Below the pieces are notes generated by a model that was not told the origin of the DNA, ran no database searches, and worked only from the letters and a program-made list of their open reading frames with translations. Both the position numbers and the translations under genes were made by a program. A DNA stretch of 48,223 nucleotides from Marinitoga litoralis (GTDB lineage Bacteria > Thermotogota > Thermotogae > Petrotogales > Petrotogaceae): positions 1 to 48,223 of the forward strand of contig NZ_JAFBDI010000017.1 of the NCBI RefSeq assembly GCF_016908145.1, read 5' to 3'. Below are positions 34,561-43,173 of this stretch, one piece after another. Positions within the stretch are counted from its first letter, which is position 1, and the number at the start of each line of letters is the position of its first letter.

Positions 34561-35211
34561 TTGAAAGTTTTTCTAATACGACATGGATTAACTCAATGGA
34601 ATATAGATAAGAAATGGCAAGGCAATGTAGATATAGAACTTAGCGAAATAGGCTTAATACAAGCAGAAAATTTAGCAAAAAGGTTTAAAAATGAAAAATA
34701 TGCTAAGGTCTATTCGTCTAAATTAAAAAGAGCTTATCAAACCGCTTTACCTATTGCCCAAAATATAAATTCAAACCCTATAATCATTGAAGGATTAGAA
34801 GAAGCTAATGTTCCACTTTGGAATGGATATAATATTAATGATGTAAAAACAAAATTCCCAAATGAATTTCAAATATGGTCATCTGACCCTTGGGCATATG
34901 TAGACGGTGTTGAATCATTAGGTGAAGTTCAAAAAAGAGGAATTTATGCTTTAAAGAGTATATTAAACAATAATGAAAATAACATAAATGATAATAACAT
35001 AGTTATTGTTTCTCATGGATTATTAATAAGGACAATAGTATGTTGGATATTGAATTTACCTTTAAATCAACATAGAAATTTCATGTTAGATAATGGTTCA
35101 GTTACAACTTTTGAATATGAAAATGGTAAAAAAAGATTATTAAATTTAAATGAAACTTGGCATTTAGATTTGGATAATATTATCCATCCAAAAACCGTGG
35201 AGGAAGAATAA
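34561..35211 (+). CDS. Histidine phosphatase (phosphoglycerate mutase-like)
   Basis: 216 residues starting at TTG 34561, with GGAGGTAAT just upstream. The phospho-acceptor motif RHG is at 7-9, followed by LTQWN and QGNVDIELSEIG, and the second catalytic His is in VIVSHG. The family contains cofactor-dependent phosphoglycerate mutases and broad phosphatases such as alpha-ribazole phosphatase (CobC); the sequence does not decide between them. Its stop overlaps the next start by one base (TAATG), so it is coupled to the ComB-like gene. Confidence 0.88.
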   Translation: MKVFLIRHGLTQWNIDKKWQGNVDIELSEIGLIQAENLAKRFKNEKYAKVYSSKLKRAYQTALPIAQNINSNPIIIEGLEEANVPLWNGYNINDVKTKFPNEFQIWSSDPWAYVDGVESLGEVQKRGIYALKSILNNNENNINDNNIVIVSHGLLIRTIVCWILNLPLNQHRNFMLDNGSVTTFEYENGKKRLLNLNETWHLDLDNIIHPKTVEEE

Positions 35212-35921
35212 TGAGATTATATACATATTTTTTACCTAACGAAAAAATTGAATCCCATAAATATTATATTGTAATCGACACTTTAAGAGCCACTTCAACT
35301 ATGGCTACATTGTTATCTGTAGGAGTTTCACAAATTACTGTTGTAGATGATTATAAAAAGGCTATAGATAAAAAAGATAATAATACTTTCCTTGTGGGAG
35401 AGAGAAATGCTGTAAAAATAAAAGATTTTGATTATTCAAACTCACCATCAGAAATTTTAAAAAATGCTATGAATTTCAAATCAAAAAAAATCATATTATC
35501 TACTACTAATGGCGCTAAAGCTATTTTAACTGCTAATTCAAAAGGAATTACAATCGCCGCATCGTTAATAAACTTAAAAGCAGTTATTCAATATGTTATT
35601 AGCAAAAAAATAGATGATATTGGTATTATTTGTAGCGGTTCAAATGGAAATATAGCTTTAGAAGACGTTTTTACAGCGGGAAGAATTTTAAGTATTTTGT
35701 CAAAACAAGATATTACATATTTAAACGATGATTCGTATATAGCTTTAAATATGGCAAATTTACCTCACACTAGAGTATTACAATATTCTACTCATGCACA
35801 AAAATTAAAAAAATTAGGTCTCGAAAAAGATTTAACTATATGTTTTAATGAAAATTTGTTAAATGTTGTTCCTATTTCTAAAATGAATGAAAATAACTTT
35901 AAATCAAAAATAGATATTTAA
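35211..35921 (+). CDS. ComB-like 2-phosphosulfolactate phosphatase family protein
   Basis: 236 residues. Motifs IDTLRATST, VGERN, FDYSNSPSEI and LSTTNGAKA are those of the ComB family, whose founding member dephosphorylates 2-phosphosulfolactate in coenzyme M synthesis. All the expected acidic and Asn motifs appear intact. No other coenzyme M genes are nearby, so the physiological substrate here may differ. Coupled to the upstream histidine phosphatase gene by a one-base overlap; the foldase gene follows after 14 bases. Confidence 0.88.
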   Translation: MRLYTYFLPNEKIESHKYYIVIDTLRATSTMATLLSVGVSQITVVDDYKKAIDKKDNNTFLVGERNAVKIKDFDYSNSPSEILKNAMNFKSKKIILSTTNGAKAILTANSKGITIAASLINLKAVIQYVISKKIDDIGIICSGSNGNIALEDVFTAGRILSILSKQDITYLNDDSYIALNMANLPHTRVLQYSTHAQKLKKLGLEKDLTICFNENLLNVVPISKMNENNFKSKIDI

Positions 35922-35935
35922 TACGGAGGTGTAGT

Positions 35936-37582
35936 ATGAAAAAGGCAGTTTTAGTTTTATTATTAGTTGTATTCAGTGTTTTTGCATTTTCTGATGTTAT
36001 TGGTTACTTAACGAAAAACGGTAAAGTTTTAGAAGATTACTCTTTAGATGAAAAAACTTTTGAAATTGAATTTCTTAATAGGATGAACTCTTTACAACAA
36101 AGTGGTCAGTATGATAAATTCCAAGAACCATATTATATGTTATCAACAATAAAAGATTTGATAAATTATATGATTCTTGAGTATTATGCTAAAGAAAATG
36201 GATATGAACCAGATATGGAAAAAGTAAACCAACAAATTGAAGATATTATCGCACAATATTTTACCAATCCTCAAACTAAAGAACAAGTTATTGATTATTT
36301 TGGTTCTGAAGAAAGTTTTAAAAATTATTTGAAAAATAATATTTTAATGAATGAATATTATTCATACGTTGACCAAAATATTGGTAATGTATCAAATGAT
36401 GATATTGATAATTATTTAAAAGAAAACTTTGAAACTCTTAAATTAAATAATGAAAAAGTTCTTACTAAACATATTTTAGTTACTGATGAAGCTTCTGCTA
36501 ATACAATATTAAATGAAATAAAAAACGGAAATATTTCATTTGAAGATGCAGCAAGAAAATATTCTATCGATACTCAATCTGGTCAAAACGGTGGAAACAT
36601 CGATTGGGTTGCAAAAAATCAAGTTGTGCCCGAATACTTCGATGCTGCTTTTAATGCAAAAGTGGGACAAATTGTTGGTCCAATAAAATCTGATTATGGA
36701 TATCATATTATTAAATTAGAAGGCAAAAAATCATATAATTCTATTGAAGATATGAAATCTGATAATGAATTTATGAATAAAGTTATTAGTGATTTAAAAA
36801 ATGAAAAATTATACAATTGGTATATGGATTATTCAAAAGATTTTAGTTATGCTTTAAAATATGAACCTCTAATATACGAAGAAAAAATAGAAAAAGCCGA
36901 AACTTTAAATGAAAAAATGGATATTGAAAGAAAATTATATGACGCAATAAGAGCAAATGAAAATGCTCCAGCATCTTGGAAATTAAGTTATTTGAACCTA
37001 TTAAAAGAATTAAACCAAACTTTACCTGAAGCAATTGAATTAGAAAATATTATTTCTAAATATAAAAATTCAGAATATATAAATATGACAGAAGATGAAC
37101 TTGGAAATCAAATAGATTCTTTAGAAAATAAATTAAATGATATTAAAGATGAAAATGAAAAGACAAAAATCACTGAATTAAAAAAGGATTTAGAAGGTTT
37201 ATATTATGCTAAAGTTATGTATCCTGAATTATTCGAAAGCACTATAGAAAATGCTCAAAATTATTTAGAAGGTTTAAAAATTAAAGAATTTAATATACTT
37301 AAAGGTTTTTATTTACAAGAAAAAGATATGGAAACATTAATTAGATTATATGAATTAAATCCGGATGATCCAGAAATATCTTTTGAATATAACTATACAT
37401 ATTATCAATACATTAAACAATATATTACTTCTCAACCAAAAGATGTTATTCAACCTGAACTAGAAAAAATATTAAAAGCATTTGAAAATGTTGTTGCTAA
37501 TACAGATAACGAAGAAATAAAAACAGAATCCCAAAAAATAATTGAAGAAATTAAAGCAACATTAAAAAATATGATGGAATAG
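35936..37582 (+). CDS. Secreted PpiC-type peptidyl-prolyl isomerase / foldase
   Basis: 548 residues. Signal peptide (1-19), then an N-terminal helical SurA-N-like chaperone region (to about 175) and a parvulin domain (about 177-285) with KHILVTDE, FEDAARKYSIDTQSGQNGGNIDW and VGPIKSDYGYHIIKLEGK. The last 260 residues are helical, rich in Glu/Lys/Asn, and TPR-like in spacing, which is longer than usual PrsA or SurA. It should assist folding of secreted or outer-envelope proteins. Ribosome-binding site CGGAGGTG. Confidence 0.9.
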   Translation: MKKAVLVLLLVVFSVFAFSDVIGYLTKNGKVLEDYSLDEKTFEIEFLNRMNSLQQSGQYDKFQEPYYMLSTIKDLINYMILEYYAKENGYEPDMEKVNQQIEDIIAQYFTNPQTKEQVIDYFGSEESFKNYLKNNILMNEYYSYVDQNIGNVSNDDIDNYLKENFETLKLNNEKVLTKHILVTDEASANTILNEIKNGNISFEDAARKYSIDTQSGQNGGNIDWVAKNQVVPEYFDAAFNAKVGQIVGPIKSDYGYHIIKLEGKKSYNSIEDMKSDNEFMNKVISDLKNEKLYNWYMDYSKDFSYALKYEPLIYEEKIEKAETLNEKMDIERKLYDAIRANENAPASWKLSYLNLLKELNQTLPEAIELENIISKYKNSEYINMTEDELGNQIDSLENKLNDIKDENEKTKITELKKDLEGLYYAKVMYPELFESTIENAQNYLEGLKIKEFNILKGFYLQEKDMETLIRLYELNPDDPEISFEYNYTYYQYIKQYITSQPKDVIQPELEKILKAFENVVANTDNEEIKTESQKIIEEIKATLKNMME

Positions 37583-37590
37583 GTGATATT

Positions 37591-38040
37591 ATGGATGCTT
37601 TAGGAAAAATATATAATGTAGCATCTATAGTTACTATGAATTCTAATAATAAATTAAATGGGATTACAGTTGCTTGGATTACCAGAGTATCAATAAAGCC
37701 TCCAATGATTGCTATTTCAATTGGCAAAAAACGTTATTCATATACTTTATTAGAAGAAACTGATAAATTTGGAGTTTGTATATTATCAAAAGAACAAAAA
37801 GAATTAGCCAAATTTTTTGGGAGTAAAAGTGGGAGAAATACTAACAAATTTGAAAACATTGATTATGAATTAACTAAAAATGGAATCCCAAAAATTAACG
37901 GTTCAGTTGCATTTTTTGAGTGTAAAATTGTTAATAAAGCAGATGCTGGCGATCATGTAATTTATATTGGAGAGGTTATCAATGAAGAATTATTAAAAAT
38001 CGAACAACCCTTATTATATGGAGAACATCAGTTATTATAA
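37591..38040 (+). CDS. Flavin reductase-like FMN-binding protein
   Basis: 149 residues. NGITVAWITRVSIKPPMIAISIGKKRYSY and a later GDHVIYIGEV match the flavin reductase-like domain family (FMN-binding split barrel). Typical role: NAD(P)H-dependent reduction of FMN or electron transfer to a partner. It follows the foldase gene by 8 bases with an AGGTGAT ribosome-binding site; the terminator at 38062-38096 closes the unit. On the short side (family 150-190). Confidence 0.88.
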   Translation: MDALGKIYNVASIVTMNSNNKLNGITVAWITRVSIKPPMIAISIGKKRYSYTLLEETDKFGVCILSKEQKELAKFFGSKSGRNTNKFENIDYELTKNGIPKINGSVAFFECKIVNKADAGDHVIYIGEVINEELLKIEQPLLYGEHQLL

Positions 38041-38061
38041 TTTAACTAAATAATATTTAGA

Positions 38062-38096
38062 AATAAACTGGGGTGTGTAATACACTCCAGTTTATT
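38062..38096 (+). terminator. Long terminator after the flavin reductase gene
   Basis: AATAAACTGGGGTGT pairs with ACACTCCAGTTTATT (one G-T pair) over loop GTAAT, then TTTT. Its outer arm AATAAACT...AGTTTATT recurs in the terminator after hsp20 (38761-38792). Confidence 0.9.
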
Positions 38097-38102
38097 TTTA
38101 TT

Positions 38103-38111
38103 TGTTATAAT
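38103..38111 (+). promoter_or_regulatory. Extended -10 promoter, possibly of hsp20
   Basis: TGTTATAAT seven bases after the terminator. If it drives hsp20 the leader would be about 190 bases, AU-rich and without an obvious reading frame. A nearer promoter cannot be excluded. Confidence 0.4.
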
Positions 38112-38244
38112 TTATCAGTTCAGAGTAAAGATTGCTATACAAATTAGTAAAAAATATATTTAGTATATTTATAATTATTATTTTTAAATTAATATAAAAC
38201 TTTTGTATATTGGAATAAAAATTTGAACCTAGAAAAAATTTTTT

Positions 38245-38258
38245 CGTCATAATTGACG
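38245..38258. promoter_or_regulatory. Inverted repeat CGTCA-TAAT-TGACG upstream of hsp20
   Basis: Perfect 5-base arms around TAAT, about 50 bases before the hsp20 ATG and next to an AAAAAATTTTTT palindrome (38233-38244). It is not CIRCE. Possible heat-shock operator. Confidence 0.35.
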
Positions 38259-38306
38259 GAAGCTGATGAAAAAGAAAAATTAAAAAATTTGAAAGGAGGG
38301 GATATC

Positions 38307-38762
38307 ATGAGCGAAATCAAAAGATATGAAAGAGGAGGAAATTTCTTCGAACCATTTGAAACATTAAAAAGGGAGATAGAAAGATTATTTGATGACTTTG
38401 GTGCTCTTGATATCTTCGAAAATCCTAAAGCTTATACTATGCCAAGTATAGATATATATGAAACAGATAAAGACATTGTTATCGAAGCCGATGTTCCAGG
38501 ATATAACAAAAAAGATATTAATATAAGATTAGATGATGATATTTTAACTATATCTGCTGAAAAGAAAGATGATAAAGAAGAAAAAGGAAGAAATTATATT
38601 AAAAGAGAAAGATATTTCGGAAAATTTGAAAGATCAATTAGATTACCTGACTATATAGATTTTGATAAAATCAAAGCAAAATTCAATGAAGGTGTTCTAA
38701 AAATAGAAATACCAAAATTACCAGAAAAAGCAAAGAAATTCAAACAAATTAATATTGACTAA
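38307..38762 (+). CDS. Hsp20 / alpha-crystallin family small heat-shock protein
   Basis: 151 residues from ATG 38307, which has AAAGGAGGGG upstream; the frame is open further but without a ribosome-binding site. The alpha-crystallin domain covers about 38-135 (PSIDIYETDKDIVIEADVPG through FNEGVLKIEIPK), and the conserved GVLKIEIPK motif is present. ATP-independent holdase that forms oligomers and protects unfolding proteins. Single-gene unit between two strong terminators. Confidence 0.95.
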   Translation: MSEIKRYERGGNFFEPFETLKREIERLFDDFGALDIFENPKAYTMPSIDIYETDKDIVIEADVPGYNKKDINIRLDDDILTISAEKKDDKEEKGRNYIKRERYFGKFERSIRLPDYIDFDKIKAKFNEGVLKIEIPKLPEKAKKFKQINID

Positions 38763-38792
38763 TAAACTCCAGGAGTTTTCCTGGAGTTTATT
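38761..38792 (+). terminator. Terminator of hsp20
   Basis: AATAAACTCCAGGA, loop GTTT, TCCTGGAGTTTATT: a perfect 14-base stem starting inside the stop codon, followed by a T-rich tail. Confidence 0.92.
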
Positions 38793-38799
38793 ATTTTTA

Positions 38800-38826
38800 T
38801 GTTATAATATCTATGTTTGTTATAAT
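38800..38826 (+). promoter_or_regulatory. Two tandem extended -10 elements before the sensor/cyclase pair
   Basis: TGTTATAAT occurs at 38800-38808 and again at 38818-38826, 18 bases apart. The second gives a leader of only about 20 bases to the ATG at 38853, which has a weak ribosome-binding site (GTGAAAAC). Confidence 0.55.
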
Positions 38827-38852
38827 ATCATATTAACAAAGTATGTGAAAAC

Positions 38853-39806
38853 ATGAAAAAATTATTATTAATAAAAATATTATTAATTTTGATTATTCTT
38901 ATTATCAATACACTTAATGCTCGTACATTAAACAAAATTCTTGATTCAGGATATTTAATAATTGGAATAAGAAATATACCAAGCGAGATAATATATCAAC
39001 CTGACAGCAACGAAAAAAAAGGATTTTGTTATGAATTAGCAGAAAGTTTCGCAGATTATCTTGATGTTAATTTAAAAATAAAAATTGTAGATTTTTTCGA
39101 AGATTATTGGTCTAAAGATGGAATTAATGTTTTAAAAAATAATGTTCTAGAAACACCTGATATTTATAATGATATAGATATTGTCGCTGATATAATAACT
39201 GTCACAGAAGAAAGAATGAAAATTGTTAATATGGTTCCTTTTATAGAAAACGCTGAATTATTTTTCACTAGAATAAATGAAAAAATAAATTCTCCTAAAG
39301 ATTTTATAGGAAAAAGAATTATCACAGCTGAAACTTTTAATTATTATAATACAGTTATAAATTTTTTAGAGACTAATAATCTTGATTATGTGATAAATAA
39401 AATCAAAATAGATGAAGTTGGTAATTTGAAATATATTAATAAATATACAGAGCCATCAAAAAATCAAGTTGAATTACTTATTTTTCCAAATAATTCAAAA
39501 TTTGATAGATATTCTTTTTATTTTCAGGTTATGTTAAATAATGCAGATATTAGTATACTTGACTCATTTTCTTTCTTTTCAAAAATATATAATACTCTAT
39601 CTATAAAAAATAATATAAAACCATTATTTATAGCTAATAACACGGGGTATTTATCTTTTTGTACTTCGTACGATACTCCAGAATTAAATAAATCCTTAGA
39701 AGAATTTATTACACATTTTAAAAACTCAAAAAGATTCGATTTATTATTTAAAAAATATACTGGCTTTGAATATAATGAATATTTAAAGCTATTAATGGTG
39801 AAATAA
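38853..39806 (+). CDS. Family 3 solute-binding-like protein paired with a diguanylate cyclase
   Basis: 317 residues. Signal peptide (about 1-23), then a family 3 (amino-acid type) periplasmic binding fold: [80 protein letters not shown]. No permease genes are nearby; the next gene, starting one base after its stop, encodes a membrane diguanylate cyclase. It therefore more likely presents a signal to that cyclase than feeds a transporter (inference from context). Confidence 0.82.
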   Translation: MKKLLLIKILLILIILIINTLNARTLNKILDSGYLIIGIRNIPSEIIYQPDSNEKKGFCYELAESFADYLDVNLKIKIVDFFEDYWSKDGINVLKNNVLETPDIYNDIDIVADIITVTEERMKIVNMVPFIENAELFFTRINEKINSPKDFIGKRIITAETFNYYNTVINFLETNNLDYVINKIKIDEVGNLKYINKYTEPSKNQVELLIFPNNSKFDRYSFYFQVMLNNADISILDSFSFFSKIYNTLSIKNNIKPLFIANNTGYLSFCTSYDTPELNKSLEEFITHFKNSKRFDLLFKKYTGFEYNEYLKLLMVK

Positions 39807-39807
39807 T

Positions 39808-41315
39808 ATGAAATTGGAAAAAATACTACTAAAAAATATATTAATACTAAATTTAATAGTAGTTTTTCTTACTTTTCTTATTTCATTAGGATTAAGAATA
39901 AACTTATTAATAAAAGATGAAAATAATAATATTTATTTAACATCAAAAATGTTTGAAAAACACTTAAATGATGTGTTATCTAAAACAAATTCTTACAAAG
40001 AATACATTTTAAGTAAAAATGATATTATTTTTATTTTTGATAAAAATCCATTAATAAGAAAATTTTCTTTAAACGCCTTAGAAGAAGAGTTAAACAAAAT
40101 TATTAAAGATAATTCATTTATTAAATCTATAACAATAAAAAATAATAATGATATTGTATTAAAAGTAGGCTCTAATGAAAATATTGATATGCAGAATTCA
40201 TTTTCTCTATCAAATGACTGTTTTTGTATTAATATTATAAATAATATTAGCGATAATAAAATTCTTACCTTTACTTTAAACTTAAATAATATTTTTAGTG
40301 ATTTTATAAATTCAATATCCAGTTCTGTAGGGTTATTATTAAAATATAATAATAATTTTTATTCTTTAAAACCTAATACTATAGATTTAATAGAAAATAC
40401 AAATAAATATTTTATATCTAAACCACTAATATTTGATAATACAAATTTGTACATTTTCCGTAATAAAAGCATTATATATAATGCCATATTAAATTATTTA
40501 TTCTTTTTCCTTATAATTTTTTCTATTTCATTTATTATTGTATTTTTCATTTCTAAAAAAATCGCAAATAAAATTACTACACCAATAAATAATATCACCG
40601 ATACAATTAGTGATTATAAAAATTTTAAAAACTTTATTCCTATTGATATAAATAAATTTTCAGAGTATGAAGTTATAACCTTAGCAGAAAAATTTAATAA
40701 AATGGGGTTAGAATTAAAAAATTATATTCAAAATATGGAAGATTTAGTTTTAAAAAGAACTCAAAAAATTGAAGAACAAAATTTGAATTTAGAATTATTA
40801 AATAAAAAACTTAGGAAAATATCTATAACAGATGAATTAACTTCATTGTATAATAGACATTTTTTCAATGAAATGTTTATAAAAGCTTATAAATTAGCCT
40901 ATAGAGAAAAATTATATATTAATTTTGCAATACTTGATATTGATCATTTTAAAAATATTAATGATACATACGGGCATTTAGCTGGTGATTATTGTTTAAA
41001 AGAATTAGGAAAAATTACCAAAAATCATTTTAACAGAGAAAATGATATGATATTTAGATATGGTGGAGAAGAATTTGTTATATATTATCTTTCAAAAGAA
41101 TCAACTAATTTCGATAAAAGTCTTGATCTTTAAGAATAGATATCCAAAATAATTTATTTAATTATGATGGTTTTGATATTAAATTTACTGTTAGTATAGG
41201 TGCAATTTCAAAAATACCTGATACAAATAAATATGAAAAATTCATTATGCTTGCAGACAACAACTTATATAAATCTAAAAATTCTGGAAGAAATAAATTA
41301 ACAATATCATATTAA
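39808..41315 (+). pseudogene. Membrane diguanylate cyclase with a frame break in the GGDEF domain
   Basis: The first 441 codons encode a transmembrane helix (about 9-32), an extracytoplasmic region (about 33-225), a second helix (about 226-250), a HAMP-like linker, a coiled coil and a GGDEF domain with GGEEF at 419-423 and I-site REND (410-413). Translation then stops at 41131. The missing end of the domain (FTVSIGA and ADNNLYKSKNSGRNKL) is encoded in the -1 frame from about 41130 to the stop at 41313-41315. One extra T in CTTTAAG, or a -1 shift there, would restore a protein of about 502 residues. Mutation, sequence error and programmed frameshift are all possible. Confidence 0.75.
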
Positions 41316-41339
41316 AAAAAGCTCCCAAACGGGAGCTTT
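41316..41339. terminator. Terminator between the cyclase and rpsO
   Basis: AAAGCTCCC (41318-41326), loop AAAC, GGGAGCTTT (41331-41339). The A7 run on its left gives a T7 tail on the minus strand, so it is chiefly the rpsO terminator; on the plus strand the tail is weak. Confidence 0.85.
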
Positions 41340-41342
41340 GAA

Positions 41343-41618
41343 TTATCCTCTTATTCCTAATTTTGCAATTAATTCTTTATATACTTCTGGTCTTTCTTTT
41401 CTTAAGTATTTTAACATTTTTCTTCTTTTACCAACCATTTTCATTAATCCTCTTCTAGAGTGGAAATCTTTTGGATGTGTTTTTAAGTGTTCTGTTAAAT
41501 GTCTAATTCTTGCTGTTAATAATGCGATTTGAACTTCTACAGAACCTGTGTCTTTTTCATTAATTTTAAATTCTTCAATAACTTTGTTTTTAATTTCTGG
41601 ATCTAATCCTCTTGACAT
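41343..41618 (-). CDS. rpsO: Ribosomal protein S15
   Basis: 91 residues, full length for the family. [49 protein letters not shown] is the S15 signature region. S15 binds 16S rRNA early in assembly of the small subunit. The start has GGAGG (41632-41628). It is a single-gene unit with its own promoter and a long hairpin in the leader, and lies next to a hairpin terminator. Confidence 0.98.
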   Translation of the reverse strand: MSRGLDPEIKNKVIEEFKINEKDTGSVEVQIALLTARIRHLTEHLKTHPKDFHSRRGLMKMVGKRRKMLKYLRKERPEVYKELIAKLGIRG

Positions 41619-41643
41619 ATTTCTCTACCTCCGTATTCATATT

Positions 41644-41685
41644 CCTTTAGCCAAGATAAGGTCTTTGCCATTATCTGAGCTAAGG
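41644..41685 (-). promoter_or_regulatory. Hairpin leader of rpsO, candidate S15 autoregulatory element
   Basis: On the minus strand CCTTAGC (41685-41679) pairs with GCTAAAGG (41651-41644, one bulged A), and AGATAA pairs with TTATCT further in, around a loop with another GG/CC pair. The element starts at the predicted 5' end of the mRNA and ends 11 bases before the Shine-Dalgarno. In several phyla S15 represses its own mRNA through such structures. Confidence 0.5.
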
Positions 41686-41692
41686 TGTTTAT

Positions 41693-41720
41693 ATTATAAT
41701 ATATTTTTGTTAAAAATCAA
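41693..41720 (-). promoter_or_regulatory. Promoter of rpsO
   Basis: On the minus strand TTGATT (41720-41715), 16 bases, TATAAT (41698-41693). Start of transcription near 41686. Confidence 0.7.
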
Positions 41721-41731
41721 TTTATATTTGT

Positions 41732-42610
41732 TTAAACCTCAACTTCCCCGTCAAATTCTGGGTCTAATGCATATTTTAAAGAAATTATTGCTACTTCTAA
41801 TTGTTCTTCATCAGGCTCTGAAGTAGTTATTTTTTGTAAAGCTAATCCTGGCCAAGCTAATATTTTCCCAATCCATGTATCAATAATTTTTGCTGTAAAT
41901 CTTTGAAATTCATATGCAACTCCAGCAACTAAAGGTAATAATATTATTCTTGTAACTATCTTTTGCATTAATGATGTGTAACCTAGTGCACCTGTTATAG
42001 AAAATACTATAATTGATGCAAAAACAGTTATAATTAAAAAACTAGTACCACATCTCGGATGAAGAGTTGTATATGTTTTTGCGTTGTTAACATTCAATTC
42101 TTTTCCATCTTCATAGTTGTATACCGTCTTATGCTCCGCACCGTGATATTCAAATACTCTTTTTATATCTTTAAAAAATGAAATAACCCAAATATATAAT
42201 ATAACAAATATAGCTCTTATTACACCCTCGGTAAAAGAAAACCAAAACTCACTTTGTATAGGAAACAATTTAGTTAAAAACATTGGCCCTAATCCAAATC
42301 CACCTATAGCAAATAAAAACGCTAATAATATTGATATTACCATATCTTTTTTTGTTATTTCTTCTTCACCAGAAACATTTGCGGAATATGATAATGCTTC
42401 CATACCTATTATCATTGCTTTTAATAATACAAAAAAACCTCTAATAAATGGTATTTTTTCTAAAAATCCAAATGTTCTTTCCTTTAATCTTTTTATCTGT
42501 ATTTTCTTATCAGGCCTTCTTACAGCTACAACTGTATTTATACCTTTCATCATTACTCCTTCAATAACAGCCTGACCGCCTACATATTTAGGCATTTTCT
42601 CGTTTTTCAT
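41732..42610 (-). CDS. DUF1385 membrane protein (YqhQ-like)
   Basis: 292 residues. N-terminal YVGGQAVIEGVMMKG, the middle EYHGAEHKTVYNYEDGKELNVNNAKTYTTLHPRCGTSFL and about four transmembrane helices are typical of the DUF1385 family (B. subtilis YqhQ). The His/Cys-containing central motifs suggest metal binding, but no function is established. The start ATG at 42610 has GGAGG 7 bases upstream and overlaps the end of the 84-residue gene by 23 bases, so translation is coupled. Confidence 0.9.
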   Translation of the reverse strand: MKNEKMPKYVGGQAVIEGVMMKGINTVVAVRRPDKKIQIKRLKERTFGFLEKIPFIRGFFVLLKAMIIGMEALSYSANVSGEEEITKKDMVISILLAFLFAIGGFGLGPMFLTKLFPIQSEFWFSFTEGVIRAIFVILYIWVISFFKDIKRVFEYHGAEHKTVYNYEDGKELNVNNAKTYTTLHPRCGTSFLIITVFASIIVFSITGALGYTSLMQKIVTRIILLPLVAGVAYEFQRFTAKIIDTWIGKILAWPGLALQKITTSEPDEEQLEVAIISLKYALDPEFDGEVEV

Positions 42611-42842
42611 TACTTATCCTCCTCAATATCTCTTCAGCAATATTTTCCTCAGTTATTACAAAATAGAAAGTCAAAGCTTCTTTGTCAACTGATTTTTCTT
42701 TTTTTAATACAAAAGAAGCTTTTTTTCTAATATTCATTCTTTCTTCCATATTTAATTTAGAGATTTCCTGAACTATAGAAAAAAGCCGCGCGTCTTTCAT
42801 ACACGCGGTAACTATTTCATTAATAACTTTATCATCAATCAC
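42588..42842 (-). CDS. 84-residue protein of unknown function
   Basis: Starts with GTG at 42842 with AGGAG 6 bases upstream, just after spoVS. Helical, charged, cytoplasmic; no family recognised (MEERMNIRKKASFVLKKEK in the middle, EENIAEEILRRI near the end). Codons 12-20 are unusually GC-rich because the DNA there forms a terminator-like hairpin (42786-42808). It overlaps the DUF1385 gene and forms a unit with it and spoVS. Confidence 0.7.
   Translation of the reverse strand: MIDDKVINEIVTACMKDARLFSIVQEISKLNMEERMNIRKKASFVLKKEKSVDKEALTFYFVITEENIAEEILRRISNEKRENA
42779..42808 (-). promoter_or_regulatory. Terminator-like hairpin inside the 84-residue gene
   Basis: On the minus strand CCGCGTGT (42808-42801), loop ATGAAAG, ACGCGCGG (42793-42786), then C and T6. 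An 8-base GC-rich stem with one G-T pair followed by a T run is an intrinsic terminator by any criterion, yet it lies about 35-60 bases inside a coding region. Confidence 0.6.
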
Positions 42843-42851
42843 TATAGTCTC

Positions 42852-43136
42852 CTATGCTTCTGTTTCTTCTTCAGTAACTTCTGCAAATACTCTAAATTTA
42901 ATTCCTGTTCTTTTTTCATCCCCTACATTTACTTCAACAAATCCAGGTACTACAAATAGTTTTTTACCACGAGTTTCTACAAATCTTCTTGCAATTGCAA
43001 TTGCTTTAACAGCTTGATTAACTGCTCCCGCCCCTATTGCTTGAATTTCCACTTCATCTGTTTTACTTAATACTCCTGCAATTGCTCCAGCTACTTTGTT
43101 TGGTGATGAAGAATGTCCAACTTTTAAAACTTCCAT
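42852..43136 (-). CDS. spoVS: SpoVS family protein
   Basis: 94 residues starting at MEVLKVGHSSSPNKV, the usual start of the family; the frame is open to 43202 but the upstream part contains the promoter (43174-43202). VAGAIAGVLSKTDEVEIQAIGAGAVNQAVKAIAIAR is the family core. SpoVS is a small Alba-like fold protein, probably nucleic-acid-binding; in Bacillus it affects sporulation, but it is conserved in non-sporulating Thermotogota, where its role is unknown. Downstream lies the 84-residue gene after 9 bases. The ribosome-binding site (AAGGGGG) is rather far, 11 bases. Confidence 0.93.
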   Translation of the reverse strand: MEVLKVGHSSSPNKVAGAIAGVLSKTDEVEIQAIGAGAVNQAVKAIAIARRFVETRGKKLFVVPGFVEVNVGDEKRTGIKFRVFAEVTEEETEA

Positions 43137-43173
43137 GGATTGTTCAGCCCCCTTTATAACAATTTCTAAGTCT

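Noticed and set aside
42852-43136. Sporulation genes indicating a spore former
   Set aside because: SpoVS alone is widespread in non-sporulating Thermotogota; no other sporulation genes are seen.
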